Shown here in pieces: positions 33,091 to 45,721 of a stretch of 64,000 nucleotides of DNA. Location: contig JAQFVV010000056.1 in the NCBI GenBank assembly GCA_028023455.1, positions 1,614,001 to 1,678,000 on the forward strand. Direction: 5' to 3'. Source of the stretch: Epiperipatus broadwayi. Lineage: Eukaryota; Onychophora; Udeonychophora; Euonychophora; Peripatidae. The notes beneath the pieces were generated by a model. It ran no database searches, had not been told where the DNA came from, and saw nothing but the letters and a program-made list of their open reading frames with translations. A program made the position numbers and the translations under genes. How positions within the stretch are numbered: the first letter of the stretch is position 1; every line of letters begins with the position of its first letter.

Positions 33091-35066
33091 TTGTAACACT
33101 AAATTTTTTATATGTGTAAAGAAATTGATGCCAGTTTAAATTATTGCTTTCATCTTTAAAGCACCAAAATCTTTAGAAATGAATATAATAGTATTATATT
33201 ATTCATTAACATAAAACATTATTCTTGAATTCATTTTTTTCATTTATAATGTATTCTTTAATTTTAAAAACTAAATCATATATCCATAAATAAAGTATGT
33301 ACAAACACAGCAAATATATTTTTAAATTGCAATATAAACAAACTTTTTTAATATATGTTTCAGAGCATAAAAATGAGATTGTTTAGATCATAAATTAAAA
33401 ATACATGTTAAATAGTGCATAAGTAAAAGTAAGTTTGTAAGTTTACATATGCATTTATTTGTGATTATGATATGTTTGGTTAGATATGTAAGAATAGTGA
33501 AGTTAAATGATTGGGTAAAGTAGAGAACCAAAGCCCATCTGAATGAAACAGATTTCCTTGTAAGTCATAGGAACTGTTTGAATTTTTCTGATTTCTTTTG
33601 CTGTTTATTTCTGCAAGCAAAAAGTAAATTTGTTTAAATCATAATTTTAAAATACATTAATTAGATGTTAGATAATATAATAATTTTATAAAATTATTGG
33701 CTATAATTTTTAAAAATTTATAATCAGATAATAAATGTTTCCAATTGTTTTATTTGAACATACTTATATTTTCACATGTCTAATTTTATACATTATTAAA
33801 TTAATTTCATTTTTAATTGTTTTGCATATAATTTTAGTTTTTGAATTGCATTCTGGGCTATAACAGATATGTGTTCATTGTTTCTTTACAAAAATTATTT
33901 TTCAAAAATTATGTCATTATTTTCTTATAATATTTAATATTTTGTTAATAAAAATCTTTATACATTATTAAATTAACTTCATTTTGGATTGTCTTGCATA
34001 TAATTTCAGTTTTTGAAATGTGTTCTGAGCTGTAATAGATATTTGGGCATTGTTTCTTTAAAAAAATATTTTTAAAAATTATACATCATTCTTTTTATAG
34101 CATTTAATATTTCAGTAAAACAATTGAATTATTGTCACTCAGAGGATCATATAGACAGCAGTGTTAATAGAACATTGATCATTTATTCTCCAATGTGCTT
34201 TCCATATCTACATTCTTCCAGGCGCAAAACTTTGTGGCCTAGTATTTCAATATATTGTACAATAATAGGTTGTATACTTTAATATCAGTCATACAAACTA
34301 TCACTATTTTACTCACTGCCATTATGCTTGATGCACTAATTATTACGTGGAAATGATAATTATTCAAACATTTGTGAATTAAGATTGTTTGGTTAGTAGA
34401 AATGATTCTATAAAAAAAATTGTAATAAAAGAAATTGTTCAAGTATTTTAGAAAAAATGAAAAATGTTAATTTAAGATTATATTTTATTCATTAACAGTT
34501 AAAAGTATAATGTTATTATACAAAGATTAAAATAAATTTTTACTTTATTTTTAATAAAATATCTGTTGTGATGGCATATTGAAGGGCTTTGATATAGACT
34601 CTACACATAATTTGAAATGTTTATAAAACATTTTATTTAAAATTATAATTATGCTAGAATTTATATTAAAATAATAAAAGCTCAAATATCAAACAGTTTT
34701 ATTTTCTAATGATTGAATGGGGAAGGGATATTGTCTTCTTTCAATCTTTATATTATTCAAAATTCATTAAACTCTTTAAAAAAAAAAGTAAGAGATTAGA
34801 ATAACCTATTCTCATTTGGAATAAAATGGTAACTTAATTATCTTATATTTTTTTAGAAATTTTAGAATTTAATGCCAAATTACTCAATAAAACAGCAACA
34901 TTGTTTTATTAATTATATTTGGGTAACTTTATTTTTCACTGCTCTTTTAATTATTATCTGAAGTGTTAGTTTGCACTATTTCTTTAATTAATCTTGGTTA
35001 TTATTTACAATTTTTTTCATTATTAATTATTTTTTATATTTTAAAATTTGATCAAGTAGTTAATAT
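33091..35066. other. AT-rich intergenic DNA
   Basis: No gene recognised; contains the 172-bp tandem duplication listed separately. Confidence 0.5.
33787..34125. repeat. Tandem duplication, 172-bp period
   Basis: TATACATTATTAAATTAA starts at 33787 and 33959; both units continue through GCATATAATTTNAGTTTTTGAA and ATAGATAT...CATTGTTTCTTT with moderate divergence. Confidence 0.85.
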
Positions 35067-35075
35067 AATAATGCA

Positions 35076-36771
35076 GTGATAGTATGTATACTGAACCCCA
35101 CCGCTTGATGGCATTATTTTTTACACAATGCACATCAATATGTCGTTTTAGCGGCCTTAACTTACGGCTGACACTACAATAGGTGTTGTAAGAGCTGTAA
35201 CAGGCCATCTGAGGGTGATGTATTCTATGATTACATAATGAAATACTACGCCCATTGCATTATGACAGTATTCCTCAAGTGAGTGCTATTGAACTCTCGC
35301 TACAGTCTGATTTGATGGTGGCCATATTTGAAAGAGGCAAAACTCTTCAAAAATTCATTGTCAGAAATTTTTTAGAAAACATAGTGGAATTAGTATTACA
35401 TATTAAGAAATGTCATGTGATCACACACACTTCCATATGGTTTTCAACTGCACACAACTTCAAAAAGTTATTTTTTTTCAGCAGAGTTTTTCCTGATTTC
35501 ACATGCAAATGCAAGTTTATGCATGAATTCTTGTGAGAACAGTAAAATGTTATCTGCAAATTGTCAAAATTGGTTGAAGCTTAGTGAATTGCCAGCCACA
35601 GAAGTTGATAAAGTGACTGGTTTTTTTGTTTTGGTTCCCTGTTATTTTATTTGTGTGTTAATTTTGGCTGTTGTATTTTTAGTCCCCAAAAATGGTGTTT
35701 TTTACTTGTTTTGGTCACAACTTGTCCAAAGTTTCATTTATTTTTGATTCAATAAATTATTTCATGGGAAACTTGTTGTTTTTGTTGTTCACATGATTTT
35801 AAAGTAGGTAGGTAATATTTTATTTAAAAAGAAAGAAGTGTTTAAGAGTTTCTTCAAAAGGCCAAAAAATTATAATAATAAACAACTGTGTGGTAACATA
35901 AATGTTCAAAAAGAAAATCAAAAAAGAATGAAGATAATTAAAAATCAAAACAAACCTTCCCCGCCACCCTTCTTTAAAAAAAGTGTTCTATAAAAACGAA
36001 CTGTTTATGTCTTTTTTAAAAAGGCCAAGAAATTAAGGAAGAACTTTTTGCTATCATATAAAGGTTTTTGTAGTGCAAATAAATATTTGAAAAAAAAAAA
36101 AAACCTTGTAATAAATTTTTAAAAAAAAGATGACAATTACAATTCAAAACAACCCCTCCCCTCCATCCTCTAAAAAGTAAGTGTTGGTTTATTCAAAAGT
36201 ACCGAATTGTTTAAGTCTTTCAAATAAAAACATCCAAAAAGAAAAGAAGATAATTTAAAAGCAAACCAACCTGCCTCCACCATCTAAAAACAAAGTGTTT
36301 GTTAATAAAATAAAAATAACTCTATGCCTTTTAGGTAAAGAAAGTTAAATAAAAAAAAGTTATCGTACTATTATGTAAAGAAACTGATGGACAGTTAGTC
36401 AATAATTTAAAAGCAAACCAACACTGCTACACCATCCAAAAAACAAAGTGGTTGTTTATTTAAAAAATGAAACAAAAAAAAAAAACCCAGGTGAAAAAAC
36501 AAATCGTTGTGTTTACCGTAGTATTATGTAAAGAAACTGAAGGATCATTAGTCGATAATTTAAAACCAAAAACACCCCTACACCATCTAAAAACAAAGTG
36601 TTTGCTTCTTTAAAAATGAACAAAAAAAATGGGTGAAAAAATAAAATAAATCTTTGATGGTTTACCGTAATATTATGTAAACAAACAGGTAGCCCATGAA
36701 TCAGTATATTGATGTGCATTGGGCAAAAAACAGTGCATCAAATGGTAGGGTTCAGTATACATACTATTACC
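35076..36771. mobile_element. DNA transposon with long inverted termini and 9-bp target duplication
   Basis: A 1696-bp element flanked by identical AATAATGCA (35067-35075 and 36772-36780). Its termini are about 66 bp and roughly 85% alike: the left begins GTGATAGTATGTATACTGAA and the right, reversed, begins GGTAATAGTATGTATACTGA; both go on through TTTGATG/TTGATG to AATGCACATCAATAT. Long termini with a 9-bp duplication suggest a Mutator-like element, although other superfamilies also make 8-9 bp duplications. No transposase is readable; open frames at 35255-35747 match nothing I know. Confidence 0.8.
35930..36690. repeat. Internal degenerate tandem repeats of the DNA transposon
   Basis: Units of about 150-165 bp share ATTATGTAAAGAAACTGA, TAGTCGATAATTTAAAA, and ACCATCTAAAAACAAAGTG. 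Clear unit starts near 36365, 36518 and 36665, with older, more divergent ones to the left. Confidence 0.7.
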
Positions 36772-36780
36772 AATAATGCA

Positions 36781-37360
36781 TTTTAAAAATAATTTATTTT
36801 TTATAAATTGGTATTATGATGCATGTATTTAATTTTCCATACAATTTGATTTTTTAAACTAGTTTTGGTACTAATTAATCTTATTTGATTTGCTATGTGT
36901 TTAAATGTATATAAATTTTCTTACCTTTATTTTGCTTTATAAAATCTTTCAAAATCTTTCTCTTATAATTTATTGATCTTCCTTTAGATTTTTTGAATCC
37001 TTACTTTTTTTAAAATTATAGTATTTGTTTTAGTCCTTTCTTTGGGTATTCAATCTTTTGTTCTTCCTTGTTGTTGTTATGTTTGAAAGTTTTTTATTTT
37101 TGCACATGGTAATATTCTAGCATGCTTTTACTATATACCATGTTACTTACCCTGCTTAAGTCTTTATTGCTCTTTATATCTTATGTTTTAAAAGTAATCA
37201 ATTTAACATCAAACTAATCTTAAAACTTTTCTTTATAGCTTTGCGAAAATGTGCTTGATTTCATCTAATACTTAAATAAATTAGACATTTAATGTCAGTC
37301 ATGTAAATAAAACATTACATGAGTAATTGAGATAAAATAATACTATTGCAAAAGTTTTTC

Positions 37361-37392
<32 letters not shown>

Positions 37393-38381
37393 TTTTTTTA
37401 ATTAAGCAATTGTAATTTTACTTACATATTTTCATCTCTTTACTTACATCCTATTTTTTATTATTTAAAGCTAATATGTTTTCACCAGTAATTCTAGCAA
37501 TTATTACAAAGCATTTATCATTATATACCTATTTATATTTTATGTGATATCATATTTTTTATTGGCTCACCTGTAATATATATAAACTCACTGTAAATAT
37601 ATCAGAATTGAAAACATCTAAGCATGTTTTGTAGAAAACATTTTTATAAAAATTGGTTTGTGTCAACCTCTGCATAAGCAGATAATATTAAATTTAGCAA
37701 ATAATTTTCTATGTTGTAGAGGCTTTCTTGTGGCTCTTTATATTATCACTGTTCCTGTCATATTTAGGAGATTTGCAGTTTCAGGCAGTGCATTTTTGAA
37801 GAATCCGTGTCTTTGGGAACAGAGATCTTTTGCAAAACTTATTTTAATAATTTAATCTTTGGAAGAGTGCAGTAAACAGCTTATTAATACTACTTATGAA
37901 GATATCAAGTTGATCTAATTGCTACTTACAAATCTTAGTAAGAAATAGATAAGGCTACAACATAATTTTAATTTTATCATTTTTATATCATATTTATACT
38001 AATATAAAGATAGAATGCAGAAATAATTAAAAACACCCTATAATAAAGGGATGACAAGTACAAACAGATAATTAAATTAAAATAAATAATTCTGATAAAG
38101 TTTTAAGATAAAATTAAATTTGTCATGGAATTTGTAATGACCTCCCTCTTTATTATTTTTGCCTTTCTCCCCCGCTCTTTTTTTTTTGTGTGTCTGTGTT
38201 TATTTACTTAAAAATTGCAAGCAAAATGTCTTCTTTTTTTAAAAAAATTCTTTTTGAATATAGTATATACATGTAATTTGCATATATACTAGATTGAAAC
38301 TTGAAAAAGATTATAAATTTAATAATAGTTGATAAAACAATTATCTTTTTAGCTCATTACATCTGTGTATGTATATACACA
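36781..38381. other. AT-rich intergenic DNA
   Basis: Simple repeats near 37371 (ATT)n. No coding element recognised. Confidence 0.5.
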
Positions 38382-38675
38382 ATGTTTAATTACAGAGGAT
38401 TTGAACCTAGTCAAGGTTCACACTTTTGTGGGCATTTCAAACAGCTAGCCCAATTATTAGGTATTACATCAAATGATTTACGAAGTTACATTAATTGTTG
38501 GCAGGATACATTGAGTTTTACAAACATGTACATAAGGAGTAATACCCTAAATAATGAAAAAGGAAGTCACATACTTTTGTTGGCCAGGTTTGCATACCAA
38601 CATTCAATAAAACCTCAACAGTGGCTAAACAATCAGCCAAATAAATTGGATAATTTATATGATAGAACACAGTAA
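38382..38675 (+). CDS. Candidate terminal exon of a host gene, family unknown
   Basis: Open frame ending in TAA at 38673-38675. The stretch from RGFEPSQGSHFCGHFKQLAQ through LLGITSNDLRSYINCW to QHSIKPQQWLNNQP is unlike the Lys/Ile/Asn-rich chance frames around it. ATTACAG^AGG at 38389-38398 is a plausible splice acceptor, so the real start may be about 38396 rather than the ATG at 38382. No transposon motif is seen. I do not recognise the protein; a retroelement origin is still possible because a LINE remnant begins only about 70 bp downstream. Confidence 0.35.
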   Translation: MFNYRGFEPSQGSHFCGHFKQLAQLLGITSNDLRSYINCWQDTLSFTNMYIRSNTLNNEKGSHILLLARFAYQHSIKPQQWLNNQPNKLDNLYDRTQ

Positions 38676-38744
38676 TTGTATAGATCAGTTTAGGCAGTAA
38701 TGTTCAGTTGGTCATAGTTTGCTATATTTTCAGCTTCCCTCAAG

Positions 38745-39640
38745 TTTGGTCAGCCAGTGAGGGCAGACAAGTCCTCTTATCAGATCCCTTGCCTTACAGA
38801 TGAATTTCACAAAGAGGTAGGTCTTGAGTCGGAAAAATGGATCTTTTCTCAAACACCACTTTACACCTGATGGTCCATATTCTGAAGTTTACAAAGGTTG
38901 CCAGGCAGATGGAGCTGAATATGCCCTCCTTGAAGGCAGGCCGGATCATCACACAGGACTGGTTGGGCACAATCATTCATCAGCACATAGTTTCATAGTT
39001 CCGACCAGGACTCACATTGAAATAGAAAGTGCTCAATTGTCTCTTTCTGTTTTTTACACATTGGGCACAAGGGATCGATGTTGTAGTTATGATAGCATAA
39101 GAAAGCCCCTATGGGTAGAGCCCCAAGATTAGCCTTGACCAGGAAGTCCACATATTTGGGTTCAAGCCTGGGGAACTTGGTCCATTTGATGAATCTGGGA
39201 ATGGCAACTAGAAGAAGGTTGGTAGTTTTGGTTTTAGAGTTAGTCATCAGATGGTAGGTGTCCCAGTAGGTGAGCTTGGAGCCAAACAGGGAGCTGGAAT
39301 TTTAATGCTTCTTAGCACTAGGGTGACCTTTTGCCGAAACCAGAGTTCTTTGCACTTGGGTGGTGGCCTATCAGTCAGTTTAACCTCTTCCACTGGAATG
39401 GGGCATTTGATGTCCAACTAGGAGTTTAATAGTATAAGCAGAATGTTTGTTATGTGTTCTTTGTACTTGAATGATTTTTATAGAATGCAAGGCCAACCCA
39501 TTTAGGGGTTTGGGCTATTGTAGTAGGTTAAGGCTGGTAATAGGGGCTCCCCACTCATAGTCTTGGAGAGTAAGATCTTCTCCAAAGTTTTCCTCATAAC
39601 TGGAGGGCTAGGTGGTGCATTTGTTTGTGCCAGAAACTTT
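38745..39640 (-). pseudogene. L1/Tx1-like LINE C-terminal remnant, minus strand
   Basis: Minus strand: IPRFIKWTKFPRLEPKYVDF, then LGALPIGAFLCYHN and DPLCPMCKKQKETIEHFLFQ. The W...P...P-K-x-x-DF-x-x-K-x-x-x-GALP-x-G run and the C-P-x-C...ET-x-E-H-x-x-x-x-C knuckle are the end of L1/Tx1-type ORF2. Downstream, WIVPNQSCVMIRPAFKEGIF continues in another frame. Upstream (toward 39640) the post-RT part is readable in pieces (CKELWFRQKVTLVLRS). Confidence 0.7.
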
Positions 39641-41741
39641 CATTTCCACCAGACTAATACATAATTATCAAATAGGGTATATATTTATTCTGCAAACTTA
39701 AATAGAAATCATTTCAAAATCAATTTCCATTCAAGGTTTTAAGCTGACTTGAGATTATTTTTCTGGCTATTATAGTTCTAAATAACTCCATGTAAAAAAA
39801 TAAAGTATAAAAGGCAAATTTTTTATCTTCAGTTCAATATTGATTAAAATTAATAACTATAATCTAATTATATATGTGCCTGCATGTGTATTGTTGTAGA
39901 AAATATTTTAAACAATTAAAAGATCAAATTTTGAAGGACATCATGAAATCAGGATAATGTAGAGAATTAAACTTTGAAGAAAATAAAAGAGAATTGGGTT
40001 TTTTTTAAGTCTTGCACCAGATTATTCCATTTTGTACTGATTTTGAAAACAATTAATCGAAGCAGTAGCTTCCCTAAGATCGGTCAATCGGGCATAAACC
40101 CGGAGGCTAGTGAGGCACCTCACCTGTCTACCTTGTTTTAATTAACAACACAATATATATCTTAATGCATTAATAAAATAGACCAAGAGGCTGACATTTG
40201 ATGTTAGTTCTTATACATAAAGCTAAAGCTTACTTTTGAAATGAAGGGCATCAAATTTCCAAAGTTCTGAATTAAAACAAAATAATAAAAAAACTATTTA
40301 AAAATCTCAATGGGATAAGAAAGACTATCCAACCCAACATTGATTTTCATAGAAAATAAATTATGCAAAGACCTAAATTTAAGTGAAAATTTAATAAATA
40401 AATTTACTGAAATCAGAGCAAGGAAAATAATGTTATATTAACTTGGTTTTTCTTTTATATTAATGTTAATGTGTTGTAAGTTAAGTATTATTATTTAGTT
40501 AAGTATAAATGATGTATATGTTCCTTTCTTGTATTAAAGAAATCATTTATTGGATCCCACTCCATATTTGTGCCTGGGATCTCAAAATCCAAAGGGCGGC
40601 GTGTATTGAGGACTTCCTCACCATGCTAGTTAAATAAATACGCATGTAAATTTTTTTTATATTAAATTCTGCTATTAGTTTTATATATAGTAAGATAATT
40701 TGCTATAAAGATTATAAATAAATAAATTTGCAAAAAATAAAATAAGACCAAAACTAGCTAGCCTTTCCCCCCACAATTTTCTGCAATGATTTTTTTTCTC
40801 TTTTTAATTTCATTATAACAGGTTTAATTTGTAAAATAACTGTTGAAAAAAATATTTATATACAGTATATTGGAAATCATTATTAAATAGTCTCTTAGGA
40901 AATTGTATTTGACATGTTTTTTTACTTAAATTTGTATCCCCTCCCCAATTTCAAAAAATGGCACTAACACATAATTTTAATTAAAAAAATACTTTTTTTG
41001 AAAAGTTTGATGTAAAAGAAAATAAAAATAAAACTCTTTAAAGGCATCAAAGCAATTGTATTTTCAAAATTTGCATGTGTTTGTTATAAAATCTTTTAAT
41101 TAGTTTTTTTTTTTTTTTTGACTTTAATTCTGTTCTGAACTAAGCATTATTTGTACATTATTAAACCTATCACTTAGACAATTATCTTCTTGGGTTTAGA
41201 TTATTAATGAGCATGGCATATAAGTTAAAAATATATTGATTTGTGCATAAAACATGCCTAAGTATCAAGTATGAAAGTTAAACTTTTTTTTTATTTATAT
41301 GCTCAAAAGATATCATTAATCATATTCCTTATCATGTATAAAATTTAATTTTTAATTTAATATATTTTCTATAAATCAATGCATCTGGAAATTTTACTGA
41401 CTTCTAGCTTTATATGATACCTATTTTAATCCGAGCCAAAGTTGCTTTAATTATTATTATTAATTGAAACACACAGGCTTATTATATACCTATGTCTATA
41501 TATGTAATATATAGGGTATATTATTATTGAAACCTAATATCAGCACACATGTTAAGTATGTGTTATTAATTATGGTATACTTAGCAATAAATATATAATG
41601 AACTTTATGTAGGCTGATTCTGTTGTCTACTATTTCATATGCAAAGGGAGATGATAGCCCCAGTCATAGGGCATTTAACATTTGTTATTCAGTCACTATA
41701 ACTTATGAAAAAATGACAATCATTGTGAAGCATATATATAT
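39641..41741. other. AT-rich intergenic DNA
   Basis: A CpG-bearing 65-bp island near 40070-40130 (AATCGGGCATAAACCCGGAG) may be an old SINE head. An imperfect hairpin GGATCCCA...TGGGATC lies at 40551-40592. Nothing else named. The last bases are a TA tract holding the next element. Confidence 0.5.
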
Positions 41742-43956
41742 TGTAACGATCCGGAGAAGGTGACTTAACGTAAACTGCACTACAGGGCGCCATCTAGGCA
41801 TTTGAACCTAGAAAAATTTATAAAGTAGGCAGATACGTCAGTCAAAAAAAAAATTTTTTTTTTTTTTTTTTAAATTTTGATTCCTGTCATTAGCCCATGT
41901 CACTAGCTCAGTGGAATAGCAGAGATTTAATAAGATAATCTAAGAGTATATATATAAAAAAGAATAAAATAAGCCACTGCCAGTAATTAACACACAAACA
42001 TTTATTTATGCACATATATATAAGATTTAAAATTATTTTAGTATTAGTTTTACATTTTAACATTTAACATTATTTTTAACTTTACCTTAGATTTTAATTT
42101 ACAATTTAATTTCTATTATATTATAAGTTTACATTTTAATTAAGTTCGCACAGATGGGATTATAAAAGCTTGTTTTAATATGTTGCTATAGATCGGTTAC
42201 ATAGATTACACGGTTAAACACATTTCAAAGTAAACATAAGCGATCAAAATACAAAATTATTGATTACTGACAATTGCGGAGGGAAATTTATACGTAACCC
42301 AATAGTATTCACCATAAGATACTTGCATTGTCACCAATAACTTAAAAGACATCCGAATAAATACATTTTTGATACTCACCGTAAGGTATCATTATTTATC
42401 GAATATCTATATATTTTGATCAAATATGAAAATCCAAAACATACTTAACCGATAACCAATCCATGCAAGCGTCCATAAACAACTTAAATTTAATGCATTT
42501 TTATTTAGGATCGAGTATGAATAGACTACATAGATTTGCATTTGAAAATAAAATATTCTATCCCTATTTAACCTTAGGCTAAAATTCGCAGTCAAACTGG
42601 CATCAATTCATCTGATATATTGATGTATTCAATGTAATACGGAATACGACAGCACCAAAAAGATTAAGAGAAAGCATTGACCCTCATCAGATAGGAATAT
42701 GACATCTATCAGACAAGAAGAGCAATAAAAAAAAACTCCATAGAAAGGAACTGCACTCTGCATCTTATAATTCCCTCCATAGGCAAAACGGGAGGGTGCG
42801 GCGTATGCAGCGATTCTGCCAGTAGCGAATCTCCGACTACATCTACTAACTACATCAATATATCCAATCCATTGACCCAATTTAACAACAACACAAATAA
42901 CCTAAGATTACCCTCCCCTAATATACACTTTACAAATCTATACAGCCATTCACGCCCAACTTAAGTTTAACATTTATATAATTAATTTAACGAAAAACAA
43001 AAAAAATCATGATAAAAACTTAAAGAACAAAAAATAAATAAATGGAAATGATTTTACATAAATAAGAAAAAAAAATACATCAAATAACACTATTAATAAA
43101 GAATTTAGTTTGGTCAGATAGGATTCTATTTGTAACAATTAAATTACTAGGAAAGTTTAAAATTTAAAGTTCTTAGTGTTTTCAAATTAATATTGTTCGT
43201 TATATTTTATAAAGTTCTTACGGTTTTAGAAATGTTCATCTTTAACAGTTGCTTGCCGTTTGAAATCCAGCGTTAAATTTCCCAATGATCCTGTGGTCCT
43301 CTGAATATAAGAAAAGCGATGTTTCATTTTTCCATTTTATAACAACTGAAGGGATTGAACTTGAGTCTTTTTCAATCCCTTCTCCTTCACTTCCGCACTA
43401 ACACATATCTGTCACATCGTAAATAATCAATAACTCAGTCACTAATTAATAATTTCCAAATTTTCCTTTTATACGTATTCGAAGGATTGACTTGGCATTA
43501 TGTCATCGATGTGATGTTCCTTTCGCTGAGGTCCGATTTCCCGATGGATTTCTTTCATTGGCTATTTGTTTCTATTGTTTTCCTATCTGACCGCTGTTTT
43601 TACATTTAAATGCCCAAGGCTGGTTTACATTTGACTAATTAAATTTATCATTTCCATTTCTGATTAATTAACCTGTTTTCCAAATCAAAGATATATTTAA
43701 AGATAAATTTAAAGATATAATTTTATCTCCAAATCTTTTTAAGTTTTTGTTTTTAAAATACCTTTTCTATTTTTAATACAGTTTTATTTTAATAATTTTT
43801 TTTTTATCTGTGCGATTTAATATATACGAGTTTAAGATGATATTTAATTTCAATTTTTAATTCTTAAAGAAAATTTTTAAATGCGAACTTTTTAATTTAC
43901 TTTCATGTTTAATAAATAAATAAAAAACAATGTAACGAACGTCTGTGCTCGTTACA
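41742..43956. mobile_element. 2.2-kb TGTAACGA-terminated element in a TA repeat
   Basis: Starts TGTAACGATCCGGAGAAGG and ends GTGCTCGTTACA, giving inverted termini TGTAACGA/TCGTTACA, inside (TA)n on both sides. The last 26 bp (43931-43956) are themselves a hairpin TGTAACGA...TCGTTACA. TG...CA ends would suit a long solo LTR; the terminal inverted 8-mer and TA target would suit a DNA transposon. Left-end relatives occur at 52805 and 60683. No coding domain seen; a CpG-rich patch sits near 42790-42835. Confidence 0.65.
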
Positions 43957-44360
43957 ATATATATATTATGAATTCTTCCTCATCAGTTGCCTGAAAGGAT
44001 TCCAACTGTCCATGTGAATATATAACAATCTCTCTTATAAATAATAGAAAATTGAACAGCTTTATGTTAAAATATGAAACAGTGTATTCCAATATTGCTA
44101 AACACTAATCAAGATTGTCATATATAAGGGTTATAAATTTAGTGGATTCTAAGTATAATTTGGAAATTATGCAGTACAATCATGTCAATAAAATCTCATA
44201 TGGGTTTTTTATTTACACTTTTCATGTGTTTTTAGAAACATTAATTCATTCTAGAAACAAAAACAGGCAAAACTCTATATGTATTGCCACTCAGTGCAAG
44301 ACAGAGTAATCAATGGATGCCAGAAGACTTGTGCATAAAATCCCCAACTAATGCCTACTC

Positions 44361-44419
44361 ATCCAATATCCCCAGATTAATTTCTGGCTTGTGGTCTTTG
44401 TCAGTGAGGAGCCTTGGAT
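44361..44419 (-). ncRNA. Hammerhead ribozyme motif (copy 7, decayed)
   Basis: Minus strand: CTGACAA core, GACCACAAGCC, GAAATTAATC and TGGGGA. GAAAC and the GTC cleavage triplet are mutated; outer stem ATCCAA/TTGGAT is kept. Inactive by expectation. Confidence 0.6.
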
Positions 44420-44650
44420 CTGAGAGCACTGCACTTACATCTTAGGATCTTATGCAACCCTCCAACAGCCACCTTTTATCTTTATTTAACTACAAAACTA
44501 TGAGTTTTAAACTGAAAACACTATAATATTTACAATCCAAGCTTATTAGCTTATATAGTCAATAGGTCTGAACTGAGTTCAATACCTATACATATGGTGA
44601 CTTTGGTTCTTTAATAACCATAGCCACCACTATCTTATTAGGCAGGATTG

Positions 44651-44693
44651 TGACAAAAGCCACAAGCCAGAAACTAGTCTGGGGATATTGGAT
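44651..44693 (+). ncRNA. Partial hammerhead ribozyme (copy 8)
   Basis: Begins at TGACAAA, missing the 5' strand of stem I; keeps GCC-ACAA-GCC-type stem II, GAAACTAGTC and TGGGGATATTGGAT. Cannot fold a complete ribozyme by itself. Confidence 0.65.
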
Positions 44694-44860
44694 GAGTAAG
44701 TACTAGATGGGGATTTTATGCACAAGCCTTCTGGCATCCATTGATTACTCTGGGTTGCACTGAGTGGCAATATGTATAGAGAGTTTTGCCTGTTTTAATA
44801 ACAGTTATAAGCAAGCATAAGAAATGGTGATCATGTGATGTTTATTGACTCTAGAAACAA

Positions 44861-45598
44861 GTAAAGGATGAGAATGGCACTACTCTCTAGTATCATTAAC
44901 TATGCAAACTTATAATATATGGCTTCTGGAATAGAATAATAAAAGTAAATTATTTATTTTAAAGCATATATTTAGAGTCACCAGTTTATTTATAATTTAC
45001 TGAGACTTTCTGAAATATCAGAATAATTAAATTATTTTTAAAGGGTAATATGGAATATGTTGTCTTAAATGGAAAAGTATTTAGGATGCACTTATTTTTA
45101 TCTTGGAAATGCTGCACTGTAAGTTGGTATTTTATGTATAATATGTTGATTGTTGATGTTATAATTTCATGATTATAATTATCTTATAAATGATAACAGC
45201 AGAGAAGATAATCACTTTTTTATGATTTTGAATTGATGACTTTTTTTCATTGATATAATGTATTTGATGAAATGTAACTCTTATGCTAACTTCAATAAAC
45301 TGATTGTGTGATTTACTTTCAGCATTTGTAGTTATTGTTTTTATCTACATATTGGAATATAAATTGTTGATATGTAAGGAATAGAATTTCAGATAATTTT
45401 TTTGTGATAGGTTTTCACCAGTGGTGTGATCTATTGTTAAGTTGGCTTTCAAATGACATGCAAAGCATGATAGTTCTGTGTAATTGGTCATATTGGGGTT
45501 ATTGTTTTTTAATTTTAATTGTGAATTGATCCAGTAACTCTTATCTTTGATAATTATTCTCTCTTATTTGTTCAAAACACTCATACAAAGTCAGCAAG
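44861..45598. other. AT-rich intergenic DNA
   Basis: Nothing recognised. Confidence 0.5.
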
Positions 45599-45690
45599 CA
45601 TTGATGGCCTAGTGGCTAGCACAGCTGACTTCCAAGAAGCTAGCCCGAGTTCGATTCCTGGTTAACACATTTGACATATGAAAAAAAAAA
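45599..45690 (+). mobile_element. tRNA-derived SINE
   Basis: Box A-like TGGCCTAGTGGCTAGCACAG and box B-like GAGTTCGATTCCTGG, then ACACATTTGACATATG and an A-run. The ends do not form an acceptor stem, so it is a SINE head, not a tRNA gene. The GACATATGAAAA tail is shared with the SINE at 60491-60597. Confidence 0.75.
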
Positions 45691-45721
45691 CACTCAAAGT
45701 TCTGGAGTGTAACCAGACAGT

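Larger units (their letters stand above)
44261..44849. repeat. Inverted hammerhead repeat with 11-bp target duplication
   Basis: An antisense unit (about 44261-44650) joined to a 5'-truncated sense unit (44651-44849). TCTAGAAACAA flanks both ends (44250-44260 and 44850-44860), so both arms entered together in one insertion event. The sense arm begins exactly inside the ribozyme core (TGACAAAAGCC). About 150 bp of the two arms can fold back on each other. Confidence 0.85.

Noticed and set aside
35255-35747. Two open frames (93 and 74 codons) inside the 9-bp-duplication transposon as its transposase
   Set aside because: No DDE-type or zinc-finger motif and composition like the host DNA; too short for a transposase.
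40065-40135. CpG-bearing short island as a tRNA or SINE
   Set aside because: Neither A nor B box could be assigned.
42629-42880. 83-codon minus-strand frame in the TGTAACGA element
   Set aside because: No known domain; it overlaps a CpG-rich patch and may be chance.
45599-45690. True tRNA gene
   Set aside because: Box A and box B are present but no acceptor stem forms, and an A-run tail follows; it is a SINE. The same holds for 18118-18222 and 60491-60597.
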